Shown: positions 1-9,218, numbered from the stretch's first letter. The stretch: 64,000 nucleotides of DNA from Bog-113 sp965226755 (GCA_965226755.1 CBDDDT010000002.1:186001-250000); one strand, 5' to 3'. Numbers and translations: made by a program. Notes: generated by a model from the sequence alone, not told the origin.

Positions 1-44
1 TGACAACGGAAACACCCGCGCCCCCCGTCGGACGCGAGGCTCAT

Positions 45-1613
45 ATGCGGCATCTGGTGGACCAGATCCGGCGGCTCGAATCGCGGCTCCAGGAAGGCGG
101 CGGCCCCGACCGCATCGCAAAGCACCACAAATCCGGCAAGCTGACCGCGCGGGAGCGCATCGCGAAACTGACCGACCCCGGATCCCGCTTCGTCGAGATC
201 GGCCTGCTGATCGCTTACGACCTTTATGACGGCCAGGCGCCCGCCGCCGGCGTGGTGACCGGTTTCGGCTCGATTGAAAATCGCCCCGCGGTGATCGTGG
301 CCAACGACGCCACCGTCAAAGCCGGCGCATGGTGGCCGGAAACCATCACCAAGATCCTGCGCGCCCAGGAAATCGCGATGCGCAACCGCATACCGATCGT
401 CTATCTGGTGGATTCGGCCGGCGTAAACCTGCCTTACCAGGACGGCATCTTCCCCGGGCAATATGGCGCCGGACGGATCTTCTTCTATAACTCCCTGATG
501 CGTTCCAAACTGCGCGTTCCGCAGATCGCCGCCGTGATGGGGCCCTGCATCGCGGGGGGAGCTTACCTGCCCGCGCTGAGCGATTGCATCATCATGGTTG
601 AGAAGACCAGCTTTATGGGGCTGGGCGGTCCCAATCTGGTGAAGGGCGCGACCGGACAGGTGATCGACCAGGAATCTCTCGGCGGCGCCCGCATGCATAC
701 CACGCAATCCGGCGTCGCCCACTTCCTGGCGCGCAACGACGAGCACTGCCTGGAGATGATTCGCGAGCAGTTTCGGCAATTCCCTGCCCCGCCGGCCGTT
801 CCCGCGGGACGCGCGCCCGCCAAACCGGTGGACGAGTTGTATGGCGTCCTCCCGGCGGATCACCGTCTGCCCTATGAAATTCGCGATGTTCTGGACCGCA
901 TCTTCGATAACGATTCCTTCGAGGAGTTTCAGCCCGCGTACGCGCCCGAGATGCTGTGCGCGCAGACGCGCCTGAATGGCCGGCCCGTGGCGGTTATCGC
1001 CAACCGGCGCGGCTTCCTGCGCGGCGCGACCGGGCCACGGGTGGGCGGAATCATCTACACCGAGTCCGCGCGCAAGGTCCACTACTTCGTACAGAACGCC
1101 GAGCGCTCCGGAACGCCGCTGATCTACGTGCAGGACGTGTCCGGCTTTATGGTGGGAGTGGAAGCGGAGACGGGCGGCATCATACGTGCCGGCGCGGAGA
1201 TGGTCGAATCCATGTCGTGCGCCACGGTTCCGCGAATCATTCTCACCATCAACCACGCGAGCGGCGCCGGCTATTACGCCATGGCCGGCCAAGGCTTCGA
1301 CCCCAATTTCACCTTCAGCTGGCCCACCGCGCGCATCGGGGTCATGGAAGGCGATTCGGCGGTGGTCGCGCTGTTTTCGGCTGAACTGGAAAGACTGAAG
1401 GCCGCCGGCGACCCGATGCCCGACAACCTGCGGGAGGCGATCGAACGCACCAAGACCGATTACGAGCGCTGGCTCGATGTGCGCTACGCCGCGGCGCGCG
1501 GTCACGTCGACGCCGTGATCGACCCCGCGGATTCGCGCGAGATCCTGACGCTCGCGCTCAACCTCTGCATGCTGCGTCCGCGCGCCGATGCGCTCGCCCT
1601 GGAGACTCTTTAG
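45..1613 (+). CDS. acyl-CoA carboxylase, carboxyltransferase (beta) subunit
   Basis: Biotin-dependent acyl-CoA carboxylase carboxyltransferase subunit of about 522 residues, the usual size for propionyl-, methylcrotonyl- or geranyl-CoA carboxylase beta chains. It moves CO2 from carboxybiotin to an acyl-CoA in the cytosol. Family landmarks are the first crotonase-like half with GPCIAGGAYLPALSD (about 165-180), and the second half with SGFMVGVEAETGGIIRAGA (about 367-385) followed by INHASGAGYYAMAGQGFDP. The ATG at 45 is not certain as start: the frame is open to the window edge, and an ATG overlapping the TGA at bases 1-3 would add about 15 residues. The stop lies 3 bp before the AtuA-like gene. 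That pairing suggests geranyl-CoA or a related branched acyl-CoA as substrate, but this is inference. The biotin carboxylase subunit is not in the window. Confidence 0.9.
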   Translation: MRHLVDQIRRLESRLQEGGGPDRIAKHHKSGKLTARERIAKLTDPGSRFVEIGLLIAYDLYDGQAPAAGVVTGFGSIENRPAVIVANDATVKAGAWWPETITKILRAQEIAMRNRIPIVYLVDSAGVNLPYQDGIFPGQYGAGRIFFYNSLMRSKLRVPQIAAVMGPCIAGGAYLPALSDCIIMVEKTSFMGLGGPNLVKGATGQVIDQESLGGARMHTTQSGVAHFLARNDEHCLEMIREQFRQFPAPPAVPAGRAPAKPVDELYGVLPADHRLPYEIRDVLDRIFDNDSFEEFQPAYAPEMLCAQTRLNGRPVAVIANRRGFLRGATGPRVGGIIYTESARKVHYFVQNAERSGTPLIYVQDVSGFMVGVEAETGGIIRAGAEMVESMSCATVPRIILTINHASGAGYYAMAGQGFDPNFTFSWPTARIGVMEGDSAVVALFSAELERLKAAGDPMPDNLREAIERTKTDYERWLDVRYAAARGHVDAVIDPADSREILTLALNLCMLRPRADALALETL

Positions 1614-1616
1614 CCC

Positions 1617-2951
1617 ATGATTCGCATCGCCAACGGACAGGGGTTCTGGGGAGACTGGCTGGAAGCGCCGGTTCGCCTCGTCGAGCAGGGGCCGATCGAC
1701 TTCCTGATTCTCGACTACCTGGCCGAAGTCACCATGTCGATCCTGCAGAAGCAGAAGGAGCGCGATCCGGATCTGGGATACGCGAGCGACTTTCCGCCCC
1801 TGATCGGGCGTCTTCAGGATAAGCTGCGCGCCAACAACATCAAGGTGATCGCCAATGCGGGCGGGGTCAACCCGGTCGCATGCGCCCGCGCCGTCCTGCG
1901 GCATGCGCCGGGGTTCAAGGTCGCGGTGGTGCTGGGCGACGATGTTCTGGATCGTATCGACGGCCTTCTCGCCAGCGGCCACGCCATGAAGGACATGGAT
2001 ACAGGCGAGCCGCTCTCCACTATCCGTTCGCGGATTCTGAGCGCGAACGCCTATATCGGAGCGTTCCCGCTGGCCGAAGCGCTGGCCACCGGCGCCGACG
2101 TGGTGATCGCCGGGCGCTCCACCGACACCGCGCTCGCGCTGGCGCCCATGATTCACACGTTCGGCTGGGGTCCGGAAGACTGGGATCGGCTGGCCGCCGG
2201 ATCCATCGCCGGCCACATCGTCGAGTGCGGGGCGCAGTGTTCAGGCGGCAACTGCCAGGTCGATTGGCGGGACATCCCCGACATGGCCAACATCGGCTAT
2301 CCCATCATCGAGGCCGAAGCGGACGGCAGCTTCGTCATCACCAAGCACGCCGGCACCGGGGGCCGCGTCCACTCCGACACCGTGAAAGAGCAGTTGCTTT
2401 ATGAGCTGGGCGACCCCCAGCGCTACATCACGCCGGATTGCATCGCCGACTTCACCAGCATTTGCCTGGAAGACGAAGGGCCGGACCGCGTGCGCGTCAG
2501 CGGCATCCGCGGCGCCGAGCGGCCGCCCACTCTGAAGCTTTCCATCAGTTACGAGAACGGCTGGAAGGCTATTGGAACGCTGGTCTATAGCTACCCGGAA
2601 GCGCTCGAGAAAGCCCGCGCCGCGGACGCCATCGTACGCGCCCGTCTGCGCTCCCTGGGGCTCGAGTTCGAAGAGATCGTGACCGAGTTCTTCGGGGTGA
2701 ACGCCTGCCTCGGCGATGTCGCGCCGCCCGTCGCCGAACCCGCGGAAGTGCAGCTTCGCATCGGCGTGCGCGGCCGGAATCGCAAAGCGGTGGATCGTTT
2801 CACGCGGGAGTTGATTCCCCTGGTGCTCAACGGACCGCCCGGCGCGACGGGCTTCGGCGATGGCCGCCCGCCCGTCCGCGAAATTGTGGCTTACTGGCCA
2901 GCCTTGATTTCCCGCGACGAGATCCGGACGCGCGTTGAAGTGGTGACTTAG
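1617..2951 (+). CDS. AtuA-like (DUF1446) acyclic terpene utilization protein
   Basis: A 444-residue member of the AtuA / DUF1446 family. Recognition rests on the conserved N-terminal stretch RIANGQGFWGDW, the LDYLAEVTMSIL segment, VIANAGGVNPVACA (about 80-93), the VVIAGRSTDTALAL segment, and a late GVNACLGDV. In Pseudomonas, atuA belongs to the acyclic terpene (citronellol/geraniol) degradation cluster, which also encodes geranyl-CoA carboxylase; the biochemical role of AtuA is not established. Here it starts 3 bp after a carboxyltransferase gene, so the two are almost certainly co-transcribed. The context supports a role in branched or terpenoid acyl-CoA catabolism, but equivalent pairs occur in bacteria with unknown substrates. 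Confidence 0.85.
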   Translation: MIRIANGQGFWGDWLEAPVRLVEQGPIDFLILDYLAEVTMSILQKQKERDPDLGYASDFPPLIGRLQDKLRANNIKVIANAGGVNPVACARAVLRHAPGFKVAVVLGDDVLDRIDGLLASGHAMKDMDTGEPLSTIRSRILSANAYIGAFPLAEALATGADVVIAGRSTDTALALAPMIHTFGWGPEDWDRLAAGSIAGHIVECGAQCSGGNCQVDWRDIPDMANIGYPIIEAEADGSFVITKHAGTGGRVHSDTVKEQLLYELGDPQRYITPDCIADFTSICLEDEGPDRVRVSGIRGAERPPTLKLSISYENGWKAIGTLVYSYPEALEKARAADAIVRARLRSLGLEFEEIVTEFFGVNACLGDVAPPVAEPAEVQLRIGVRGRNRKAVDRFTRELIPLVLNGPPGATGFGDGRPPVREIVAYWPALISRDEIRTRVEVVT

Positions 2952-2979
2952 TCCGTTAAGGAGCCGGACGCGAACGACG

Positions 2980-4626
2980 ATGCACCGTATGGTTTGCTCG
3001 CTGCTTCTGTTAAGCGCCGGACTGCATGCCGAGACGGGCGGAAGCCTCATCTCCGGCGTGGTGCGCAACGGCTGGTCCCGTGACCCGCTGCGCCGCGCGA
3101 CTGTCACCATCTCGACCACCGGTTCCGATCCCCTGGAAGCCGTCACCTATTCGGACGGGAACGGAGCCTTCGCGTTTGGGGGAGTGCCGCCGGGCGGTTA
3201 CTTCCTTTGCGCCCAGTATCGCGGCTACAGTCGGGCGTGTTTCGGGGGCACGGGCGAGCCGGGGCGGCCCATGCCGATGCTGATCGTCAGTCCCGGGCAG
3301 AACCGCCAGGACATCGTAATCTCGGCGCTTCCCATGGGCTCCGTTTCGGGCACGGTTTTTGATTCCGATGGCGACCCGGTCCAGAATGCTTCTGTCCAGA
3401 TGTTGCGCGCCGTATACGAGCGGCGCGTGCTCCATTGGGAAAACACCGCGCAAACCGCCACCAATGATCGCGGCGAATACCGGCTGTCTTTCGTGCGCCC
3501 CGGCCAGTACCGGTTCATGGCGTCGCGACCGTTTGCGCCCGTGTCGCGCATCCAGCCGGACGTGACGAACGGGGAGACGGTGGTGGAGGAACTCTATGGC
3601 GCGCAGTTCTATCCCAACGCCGCCACCGTGGAGGCGGCCTCTTCGCTAACCCTGAATGCGGGCAACGATCTGAAGGGGATCGATTTCAATCTGGCGCCCG
3701 AGCCGGCGTTGACCATCTCCGGTCATGTGGCCGTTCCCGCTGGCGCGGGGGCGGACGAAACCGTTTCTCTCACTCTGTCGCAGGACACCCCGAACGGCCG
3801 TGATCAGGCGGTCTCCACGGGCGCCGGGCCGCCCGATTTTGCCTTTCAGTTCCCTTCCGTAACGCCGGGCCGTCATCGCCTGACCGCCTTCATGAAGGTG
3901 GACGGGCGCACGTACTACTCGTCGGAAATTCTCGAGTCCGGCGCGAACGCCGCGAATCTGACCGTCTCGCTTACTCCCGGGAGCGCCCTCACCGGACATT
4001 TGAAACTGGAAGGCGACGGCGCCGCGGAACTGGACAGCTACAAAATATTGCTGACTTCCGCCAATGGTCAACCCACTGGCGTCGAACAGCCCGTGGCTGA
4101 AGTGAAGCCTGACGGCAGTTTCCGGTTCGATGACATCATGCCGGGCACCTGGGATATCGGCGTGGACCCGGAACCCGCCGGCAGCTACATCAAGTCCATG
4201 CGCCTCGGCAATCAGGACGTTCTCACCGAGGACATGGTCCTGAAGCCCGGAAACCGCGACCCCCTCGATATCGTCCTGAGCATGAACGGCGCGATTGTGA
4301 AAGGCGTCGTAAAAGAATCAAGCGGCGCGGATGCCAAGGCGGCCGGTCGCGTGATGGTGCTGCTGGCGCCTGCCGGGAAATTTGAAAATGTCCTCAGCTT
4401 CTATGAAGTGCAGGCCTCTGACGAGAACGGCCGCTTCACCTTCAAGCGCGTCACGCCAGGCCATTACAAAATCTACGCATTCGACCGCATGGAGCGCGAC
4501 GAGTATTGGAATCCCGAGTTTCTGAAGCCCTATGCCAATGTGGGCGAAGCATTCGATGTGCCGGACGGGGCGCGGCTCGATCGCACCGCCTTCCTGATTG
4601 TGCGCGGCGAGAGCGGGGCGCAATGA
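2980..4626 (+). CDS. secreted carboxypeptidase-regulatory-like domain protein
   Basis: A 548-residue exported protein. The N-terminus (MHRMVCSLLLLSAGLHAETG) is a signal peptide with likely cleavage after HA. The rest is a chain of beta-sandwich repeats of the carboxypeptidase regulatory-like (CarboxypepD_reg) or prealbumin-like type. Visible starts are ISGVVRNGWSRDPLRRATV, VSGTVFDSDGDPVQNASV and VKGVVKESSGADAKAAGRV, each followed by a GxFxFxxVxPGxY-type strand such as GAFAFGGVPPGGYFL and GRFTFKRVTPGHYKIYA. Such domains are abundant in Solibacter-type genomes and probably mediate extracellular binding; no catalytic motif is seen. The stop overlaps the start of the next, similar gene (ATGA). 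Confidence 0.8.
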   Translation: MHRMVCSLLLLSAGLHAETGGSLISGVVRNGWSRDPLRRATVTISTTGSDPLEAVTYSDGNGAFAFGGVPPGGYFLCAQYRGYSRACFGGTGEPGRPMPMLIVSPGQNRQDIVISALPMGSVSGTVFDSDGDPVQNASVQMLRAVYERRVLHWENTAQTATNDRGEYRLSFVRPGQYRFMASRPFAPVSRIQPDVTNGETVVEELYGAQFYPNAATVEAASSLTLNAGNDLKGIDFNLAPEPALTISGHVAVPAGAGADETVSLTLSQDTPNGRDQAVSTGAGPPDFAFQFPSVTPGRHRLTAFMKVDGRTYYSSEILESGANAANLTVSLTPGSALTGHLKLEGDGAAELDSYKILLTSANGQPTGVEQPVAEVKPDGSFRFDDIMPGTWDIGVDPEPAGSYIKSMRLGNQDVLTEDMVLKPGNRDPLDIVLSMNGAIVKGVVKESSGADAKAAGRVMVLLAPAGKFENVLSFYEVQASDENGRFTFKRVTPGHYKIYAFDRMERDEYWNPEFLKPYANVGEAFDVPDGARLDRTAFLIVRGESGAQ

Positions 4627-6302
4627 GAATCTCCGCATTTTGCGCTCTGCTGTTCCTTCTGCCCGCATCCGCGCAGTTCAGGAACGCGCCCTCGAACGGC
4701 CAATTGGGGACCAACGAGGACGCCGCGGTTCCGCCGCCCGCGCCGGTGATCGGCAAAGGCGCAATCAGCGGCAGCGTGATCAACGCCAAGACGTCGGAGC
4801 CGGTCAAAAAAGCGCGGGTCACCCTCGGCGGCGCCGTGTCGCTGAGCGCCGTCACCGACGGCAGCGGAACGTTCACGTTTCGCGCTCTGCCCCCCGGCGG
4901 CTATATGGTGATGGCCAACCATGACGATTTCTACGTCAACCCGGCGTCGATGGGCGCGGCCCAGCAGATGAATCTCAACGATGGCGAAGACAAGCAGGGC
5001 GTACAAATAAAGCTGATGCCCGGCGCTACGATCTCGGGCCGCGTTCTGGATGACGATGAGTCTCCTGTCCCGAATTGCCTGGTGAGCGCGATAGGCTCCG
5101 CGCGTTCCCGGGGCCGGATGAGACCCCGGAGCAATAACGGCGCGAACACGGATGATCAGGGGCGCTTCCGCCTGCACGGCCTGCAGCAGGGGCACTACAG
5201 TTTGGTGGCCCAATGTGGAACCACTTTTCCAGCTCCTCACGGGTTTATGAAACGGAATGACCCGTTGATTCCCCGCGAGGGTTACGCGCCGGTCGCTTTG
5301 GGAGGAGATTCGAATTCCCCGACCGCGGGCTTGGCGATTTCGGCCGGCGCGGATCTCACCGGTGTGGATTTCCACGTGAAGCGCGTCCCAGTATTCGTCG
5401 TGCGGGGCAGTTTGTCGGGCGCGGACGCGAGCCTGCTTCGAGGCGCGCAGATTATGCTGACCGCGCAGGACGTGCCAGGATCCGAAGATAACCCGTTCCA
5501 TGCCCGCTACGATCCCGCCAAAGATCAGTTCATGTTTCAACACGTGCCCGCCGGCACTTATGAAATCACCGCCATGGTCTTCAACGCCGACCGGGCGTAC
5601 GAAGCGCGCGAAAACGTAGAGGTCGGTAAGACGCAGGTCACAGACGTCGATTTGAAATTTTCCCCCAGCGCCGTTCTGGCCGGCAGAATCGATTTCGACG
5701 ACCCGACCCTGCGATTCGACAACATGCAGATCTCCTTGCAGCCCCTCGCCAGCAATTACCGCGGACCCTATCCGATGAGCACCATCGGCGCGGACGGGTC
5801 ATTCGAGCTCAAGTCGGTGCTGCCGGGCAGCTTTCGGCTGAACCCGCTGCCAATGGGCTACGTCAAGTCGATGACCCTGGCGGGCCAGGATGTCTCCCCG
5901 CTCCATTTCACCGTCGCCGGGAGCAGCGCGGGCCCCCTGCACATCTTTATCGGATCGAAGATGGCCAAGGTGGAAGTCGAGTTGTCCCCGCGTCCCGATG
6001 CGGGCGTCACCGTGAGCGGCCTCTTAATTCCCGCCGACCAGCCCGACACGCCCGACGGACGGAACATGGCCGTGAGCCCGGCCGGCGGAGAGCTGTCCTT
6101 CGCCAACGTCGCTCCCGGCAAATATCGGGTCTTTGTGGCGGTCACCAATAACATCTGGAATCTGATGAATGAGCCGGACGCTTTAAAGGCGCTCGAAAGC
6201 CATACGGTTCCGGTCGAGGTAGCCGAAGGAGACGACAAGCACGTGTCGGCCAGCGTGATTTCGGCGGACGATTTGCAGAAAGCTCTCGACGCAACGGAGT
6301 AG
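4623..6302 (+). CDS. secreted carboxypeptidase-regulatory-like domain protein (second of pair)
   Basis: A 559-residue exported protein that is the neighbour's architectural sibling. The reading frame is open further upstream, but the ATG at 4623 overlaps the previous stop and is followed at once by a signal peptide (MRISAFCALLFLLPASA), so this start is chosen. CarboxypepD_reg-like repeats are visible at ISGSVINAKTSEPVKKARVT and ISGRVLDDDESPVPNCLVS, with GTFTFRALPPGGYMV and GRFRLHGLQQGHYSL as the closing strands. The two genes probably arose by tandem duplication and certainly form one transcript. Role unknown; likely periplasmic or extracellular. It ends 4 bp from the convergent Mpo1-like gene. 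Confidence 0.8.
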   Translation: MRISAFCALLFLLPASAQFRNAPSNGQLGTNEDAAVPPPAPVIGKGAISGSVINAKTSEPVKKARVTLGGAVSLSAVTDGSGTFTFRALPPGGYMVMANHDDFYVNPASMGAAQQMNLNDGEDKQGVQIKLMPGATISGRVLDDDESPVPNCLVSAIGSARSRGRMRPRSNNGANTDDQGRFRLHGLQQGHYSLVAQCGTTFPAPHGFMKRNDPLIPREGYAPVALGGDSNSPTAGLAISAGADLTGVDFHVKRVPVFVVRGSLSGADASLLRGAQIMLTAQDVPGSEDNPFHARYDPAKDQFMFQHVPAGTYEITAMVFNADRAYEARENVEVGKTQVTDVDLKFSPSAVLAGRIDFDDPTLRFDNMQISLQPLASNYRGPYPMSTIGADGSFELKSVLPGSFRLNPLPMGYVKSMTLAGQDVSPLHFTVAGSSAGPLHIFIGSKMAKVEVELSPRPDAGVTVSGLLIPADQPDTPDGRNMAVSPAGGELSFANVAPGKYRVFVAVTNNIWNLMNEPDALKALESHTVPVEVAEGDDKHVSASVISADDLQKALDATE

Positions 6303-6306
6303 CGTC

Positions 6307-6612
6307 TCAGGCGCGTCCGCGCACTTTAGCGAACCACCACCGCAGGCCGACGAAGAGGAACCGCCAGTCTTTCACGAACTCCGGAGGCTTCCCTTCGAAA
6401 GCATGTCCGATGAACTGCAAAGCCCACCCGGCGCAGAAAAGCGTCAACGCCAGCTTCCACGGATTGCTGTCCAGGATCACGAACGGGGTTAGCAAGAGGC
6501 CCGCGACGATAAGGGGAATGCCAATGGTGTGGCACACCCGGTTTACTGCATTGCGATGGCTGGCGCCGTACTGCGCGATCCAGTCGTCCCAACTCCGGTT
6601 TCCCAGCGGCAT
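6307..6612 (-). CDS. Mpo1-like (DUF962) membrane protein
   Basis: A 101-residue protein of the DUF962 / Mpo1 family. The diagnostic pattern is complete: an N-terminal WxxQYGxSHRNxxNRxxHTIGIP block with two conserved histidines, two hydrophobic segments (about 32-50 and 54-70), and the C-terminal GHAFEGKPPEF ... FLFVGLRWWFAK block. Yeast Mpo1 is an Fe2+-dependent dioxygenase that acts in alpha-oxidation of 2-hydroxy fatty acids. Bacterial members are short like this one and largely uncharacterised, so the same activity is inference. The gene is convergent with the preceding secreted-protein gene and lies 32 bp downstream of the glucoamylase-like gene on the same strand. Confidence 0.85.
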   Translation of the reverse strand: MPLGNRSWDDWIAQYGASHRNAVNRVCHTIGIPLIVAGLLLTPFVILDSNPWKLALTLFCAGWALQFIGHAFEGKPPEFVKDWRFLFVGLRWWFAKVRGRA

Positions 6613-6644
6613 GCGTCAGCTCCCGCGAAGATCATAACAGGCAT

Positions 6645-7937
6645 TCACCCGGTGCGGTCAGGCTCAAGCACCTGCGCCTTGGCCCAGCGCACGCGCTCAT
6701 TCCGCGAAAACCAATTCCATACGGCGCCCGTCCGCAGATTTTCGGCGCTCAGCAGAGTGATTCCCTGGTCGATTCCGATGTAGTCCGGATTCGCCCAGCC
6801 TGTTTGGGGATTGAAGGAGTCCACAAACCCGTAGCGGCCGTACGCATGGTCCGCGAACCGGCCGTGCATGTAGCGCAACGCGGGCAGCGCGATCTCCGGC
6901 GTAAACATAAGCGAACCGCCCGGCGCGCAAGGCACGATGGAGCCGTCGAAGTCGCGCTTGGTCCCCGCGTCTCCCCAAATGATGTAACCGATCTCGCTGT
7001 CGGAAGGGCTGATCCCCCACAGTTCGTTCGAGAAACTTGGAAACTCGCCGCGCAGGCTCAGGCAAGACGCACGGTGCGCATAGGTCGCCGCGATCGAGTT
7101 CTGGAAGAAATTGAGGCCCGACGGCGGTCCGTCCCGCAGCCCCCGATAGTCGATCCAGGCGTGCGAATACTGGTGCGTGAAAATCGGACCGCGGCCGATC
7201 CAGCGGTAGCGATCGAACTGCGCGGGATCGCGCTCGAAGGAAAACCACGAACGCGGCGGGATGGGGTGAGCGGCCGAGCCGATTCCCAGCAGCAGCAGAA
7301 TCGTCTCCTCGCGGTAGTCCACCCACTCGGCTCTGATGAAACCCTTTTCCGGCGTCCAGCCCATGCGGAGAAGTCCGGTAGCCGGATCCAGCAGCCAGTC
7401 AAACTCCACGCGATCGTAAATGGCCCGCGCCAGCCGGGGAATATCGGCATCGCTGGAGAAAAACTCGGCGGCCGTCAGAACCCCCGCGAGCAGCAGCGCG
7501 GTGTCGATGGTGGAGATCTCGGATTTCCATACGCGGTCTCCGGTCTTGCGGTTGACGAAGTGATAAAACCAGCCCCGGACGTGCTCCTGTTCGTAGGCCA
7601 GATGGCGGAGACTGGCCAGGACGCGGTCGCGAATGACGTTCGGATCCTGCCAGCGGCGCTGCGCCGCGATGCAGAACGCGGTTAATCCGAAGCCGGTGTT
7701 GGCCGTGCTCGCGACGTCCAGGCTCTGCCGCTTCGAATGCACCGCGTCCGCTCGAACGCGGTCCAGCACGAGACCGGTGCGCGGATCGGCCTGCTCCCAG
7801 AAGTAGAGAAAGGCGCGGTGCGAAACGTCTTCCAGGAACTCGTCATCCGACCGCGCGAGGGCGCTGCTGGAGCTTCCCCGCGCAAGCGGCAACCCGGCGG
7901 CGCCCAGCAGGAAGCCCCGGCGCGAGAATCCCTTCAC
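6645..7937 (-). CDS. Tat-exported glucoamylase-like protein
   Basis: A 430-residue protein. The start MKGFSRRGFLLGAAGLPLA contains a twin-arginine signal (SRRGFL), so it is probably folded before export to the periplasm. The mature part matches the glycoamylase-like family (PF10091): the HRAFLYFWEQADPRTGLVLDR opening, the WGISPSDSE segment, and the end GFVDSFNPQTGWANPDYIGIDQG followed by ENLRTGAVWNWF. Related proteins form alpha/alpha barrels and are annotated as beta-glucan or cyclic-glucan processing enzymes, but the substrate here is unknown. It is divergent from the SIMPL gene, with 52 bp between them. Confidence 0.85.
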   Translation of the reverse strand: MKGFSRRGFLLGAAGLPLARGSSSSALARSDDEFLEDVSHRAFLYFWEQADPRTGLVLDRVRADAVHSKRQSLDVASTANTGFGLTAFCIAAQRRWQDPNVIRDRVLASLRHLAYEQEHVRGWFYHFVNRKTGDRVWKSEISTIDTALLLAGVLTAAEFFSSDADIPRLARAIYDRVEFDWLLDPATGLLRMGWTPEKGFIRAEWVDYREETILLLLGIGSAAHPIPPRSWFSFERDPAQFDRYRWIGRGPIFTHQYSHAWIDYRGLRDGPPSGLNFFQNSIAATYAHRASCLSLRGEFPSFSNELWGISPSDSEIGYIIWGDAGTKRDFDGSIVPCAPGGSLMFTPEIALPALRYMHGRFADHAYGRYGFVDSFNPQTGWANPDYIGIDQGITLLSAENLRTGAVWNWFSRNERVRWAKAQVLEPDRTG

Positions 7938-7989
7938 ATGCTCAGAGTAGCGTGTGCTCGGGCCGGAGTGGGTACGTTAAGTTGGTGAT

Positions 7990-8700
7990 GTGATGCCCCG
8001 CCGCATTCGCCTTTCCGTTCTTCTATTTTCCGTCTGTGTGCTTCCCGCGTTCGGCCAGGACGCCGCTCGCAATCTGCCGCCTTATGTGCGCGTTCACGGC
8101 GAAGCGACGCTTTCCGCCGAGCCGGATCAGGCCCAGATCGACGTGGGGGTGATTACCCAGGGCGCCACCGCGGAAGCCGCTTCGGACGCCAATTCCATCC
8201 AGGCCAAGGCGGTCATCGATCATCTGAAAACCGCCGCTGCTTCCGCCACCATCAAGACTGTCAACTTCTCCGTCAACCCCAACTACAGTTACCCCAAAGA
8301 CGGCGGAACTCCGACGATTCTCGGATACACGGCCAACAACACCGTGCGCCTGGAAGTGGATGACGTGTCGCTGGTCCGGAAGATCATCGACGCCGCGACC
8401 CGGTCGGGAGCGAACAATGTGAATCGCCTGAATTTCACCTTGAAAGATGAAAAGCCCTACCGTGCCCGCGCGCTTGGCGACGCGGCCAGCCAGGCGCGGG
8501 CCAGCGCCGAGGCTCTCGCGGCGAGCCTCCATCTGCAGCTGGGCCGCGTGCTGCAAGTGGAAGAAGGCCAGCCCGTAATCGTTTCGCCGGCGCGCCAGGT
8601 GGAGTTCGCCCGCGCCGAGTCCGCCACGGAGACGCCGATTTCCCCCGGAAACATCGACGTTCACGCCAGCGTCAACATCACCTTTGAGCTCCGCCCGTGA
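7990..8700 (+). CDS. SIMPL-domain (DUF541) secreted protein
   Basis: About 235 residues. The reading frame can begin at GTG 7990 or, more likely, at the next codon, ATG 7993. A signal peptide (RIRLSVLLFSVCVLPAFGQD) precedes the SIMPL/DUF541 domain: VHGEATLSAEPDQAQIDVGV, a YSYPKDGGTPTILGYTANNTVRL segment, the DAATRSGANNVNRLNFTLKD block, and a C-terminal VHASVNITFEL strand. The family includes the E. coli periplasmic protein YggE, linked to oxidative stress tolerance, and the mammalian IRAK1-associated protein; molecular function is unsettled. The stop overlaps the GTG start of the OGFr_N-domain gene, so the two are translationally coupled. Confidence 0.88.
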   Translation: MMPRRIRLSVLLFSVCVLPAFGQDAARNLPPYVRVHGEATLSAEPDQAQIDVGVITQGATAEAASDANSIQAKAVIDHLKTAAASATIKTVNFSVNPNYSYPKDGGTPTILGYTANNTVRLEVDDVSLVRKIIDAATRSGANNVNRLNFTLKDEKPYRARALGDAASQARASAEALAASLHLQLGRVLQVEEGQPVIVSPARQVEFARAESATETPISPGNIDVHASVNITFELRP

Positions 8701-9218
8701 GTTCGCTCCTGGTTCGGTTCTACGCGGGCGAAGTTCCGGACGATCAAGGGCGCTTCCTCGGCGACATTCAAAAGTGGACGCCCTCGCAGCTTGAAGCCGT
8801 ACACAACTATATTCAGTGGCTGTTCCCGCTTCCGGAGCCCAGCCCGGTGAATCCGCGTGCGCCCGTGCTCGACGCGCAGACGATAGCGGAGTTTGCTCGG
8901 CGTCCCGAACTGCGCGACGCCCTGCGCCGCTCGCTCGAGGTGATGATCGGGTTTTACGGATTCCAAGTCGCCGCCGGGCCGCCGCCCGCCGTCTTCCCGG
9001 CGGAGCGATGGGAGCAAGCCGCGCGCAACTGGCTCTCGCCGGGGAATCACAACCATTTGCGGATTACCCGGATTCTGCGTTCGACCCGGCTGCTGAACTT
9101 GCCCGCGTACGCGGAAGCGTTCTTCGCCGCGCTGGAGGCGCTCTACCGGACTCCCCGCGGCCATAAGGGCATTAGCGAGGTCAGTTTTCGCTATTGGCGC
9201 CAAGCCGCCCAATCCTAG
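8697..9218 (+). CDS. OGFr_N-domain (opioid growth factor receptor-related) protein
   Basis: A 173-residue cytosolic-looking protein. The N-terminal two thirds match the opioid growth factor receptor conserved region (PF04664): LVRFYAGEVPDDQGR, the signature DIQKWTPSQLEAVHNYIQWLFPL with NPRAPVLDAQTIAEF after it, then a helical RSLEVMIGFYGFQ and RNWLSPGNHNHLRITRILRS. The domain is best known from vertebrate OGFR but also occurs in scattered bacteria, where its function is unknown. The GTG start overlaps the stop of the SIMPL gene. After it, 99 bp separate it from the symporter gene. Confidence 0.8.
   Translation: MSSLLVRFYAGEVPDDQGRFLGDIQKWTPSQLEAVHNYIQWLFPLPEPSPVNPRAPVLDAQTIAEFARRPELRDALRRSLEVMIGFYGFQVAAGPPPAVFPAERWEQAARNWLSPGNHNHLRITRILRSTRLLNLPAYAEAFFAALEALYRTPRGHKGISEVSFRYWRQAAQS

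Noticed and set aside
2241..3146. A 301-codon minus-strand open frame
   Set aside because: Antisense to the AtuA-like gene and the start of the next gene; no recognisable content.
4530..5543. A 337-codon minus-strand open frame
   Set aside because: Antisense to the second carboxypeptidase-regulatory-like gene, Arg/His-rich as typical for shadows.
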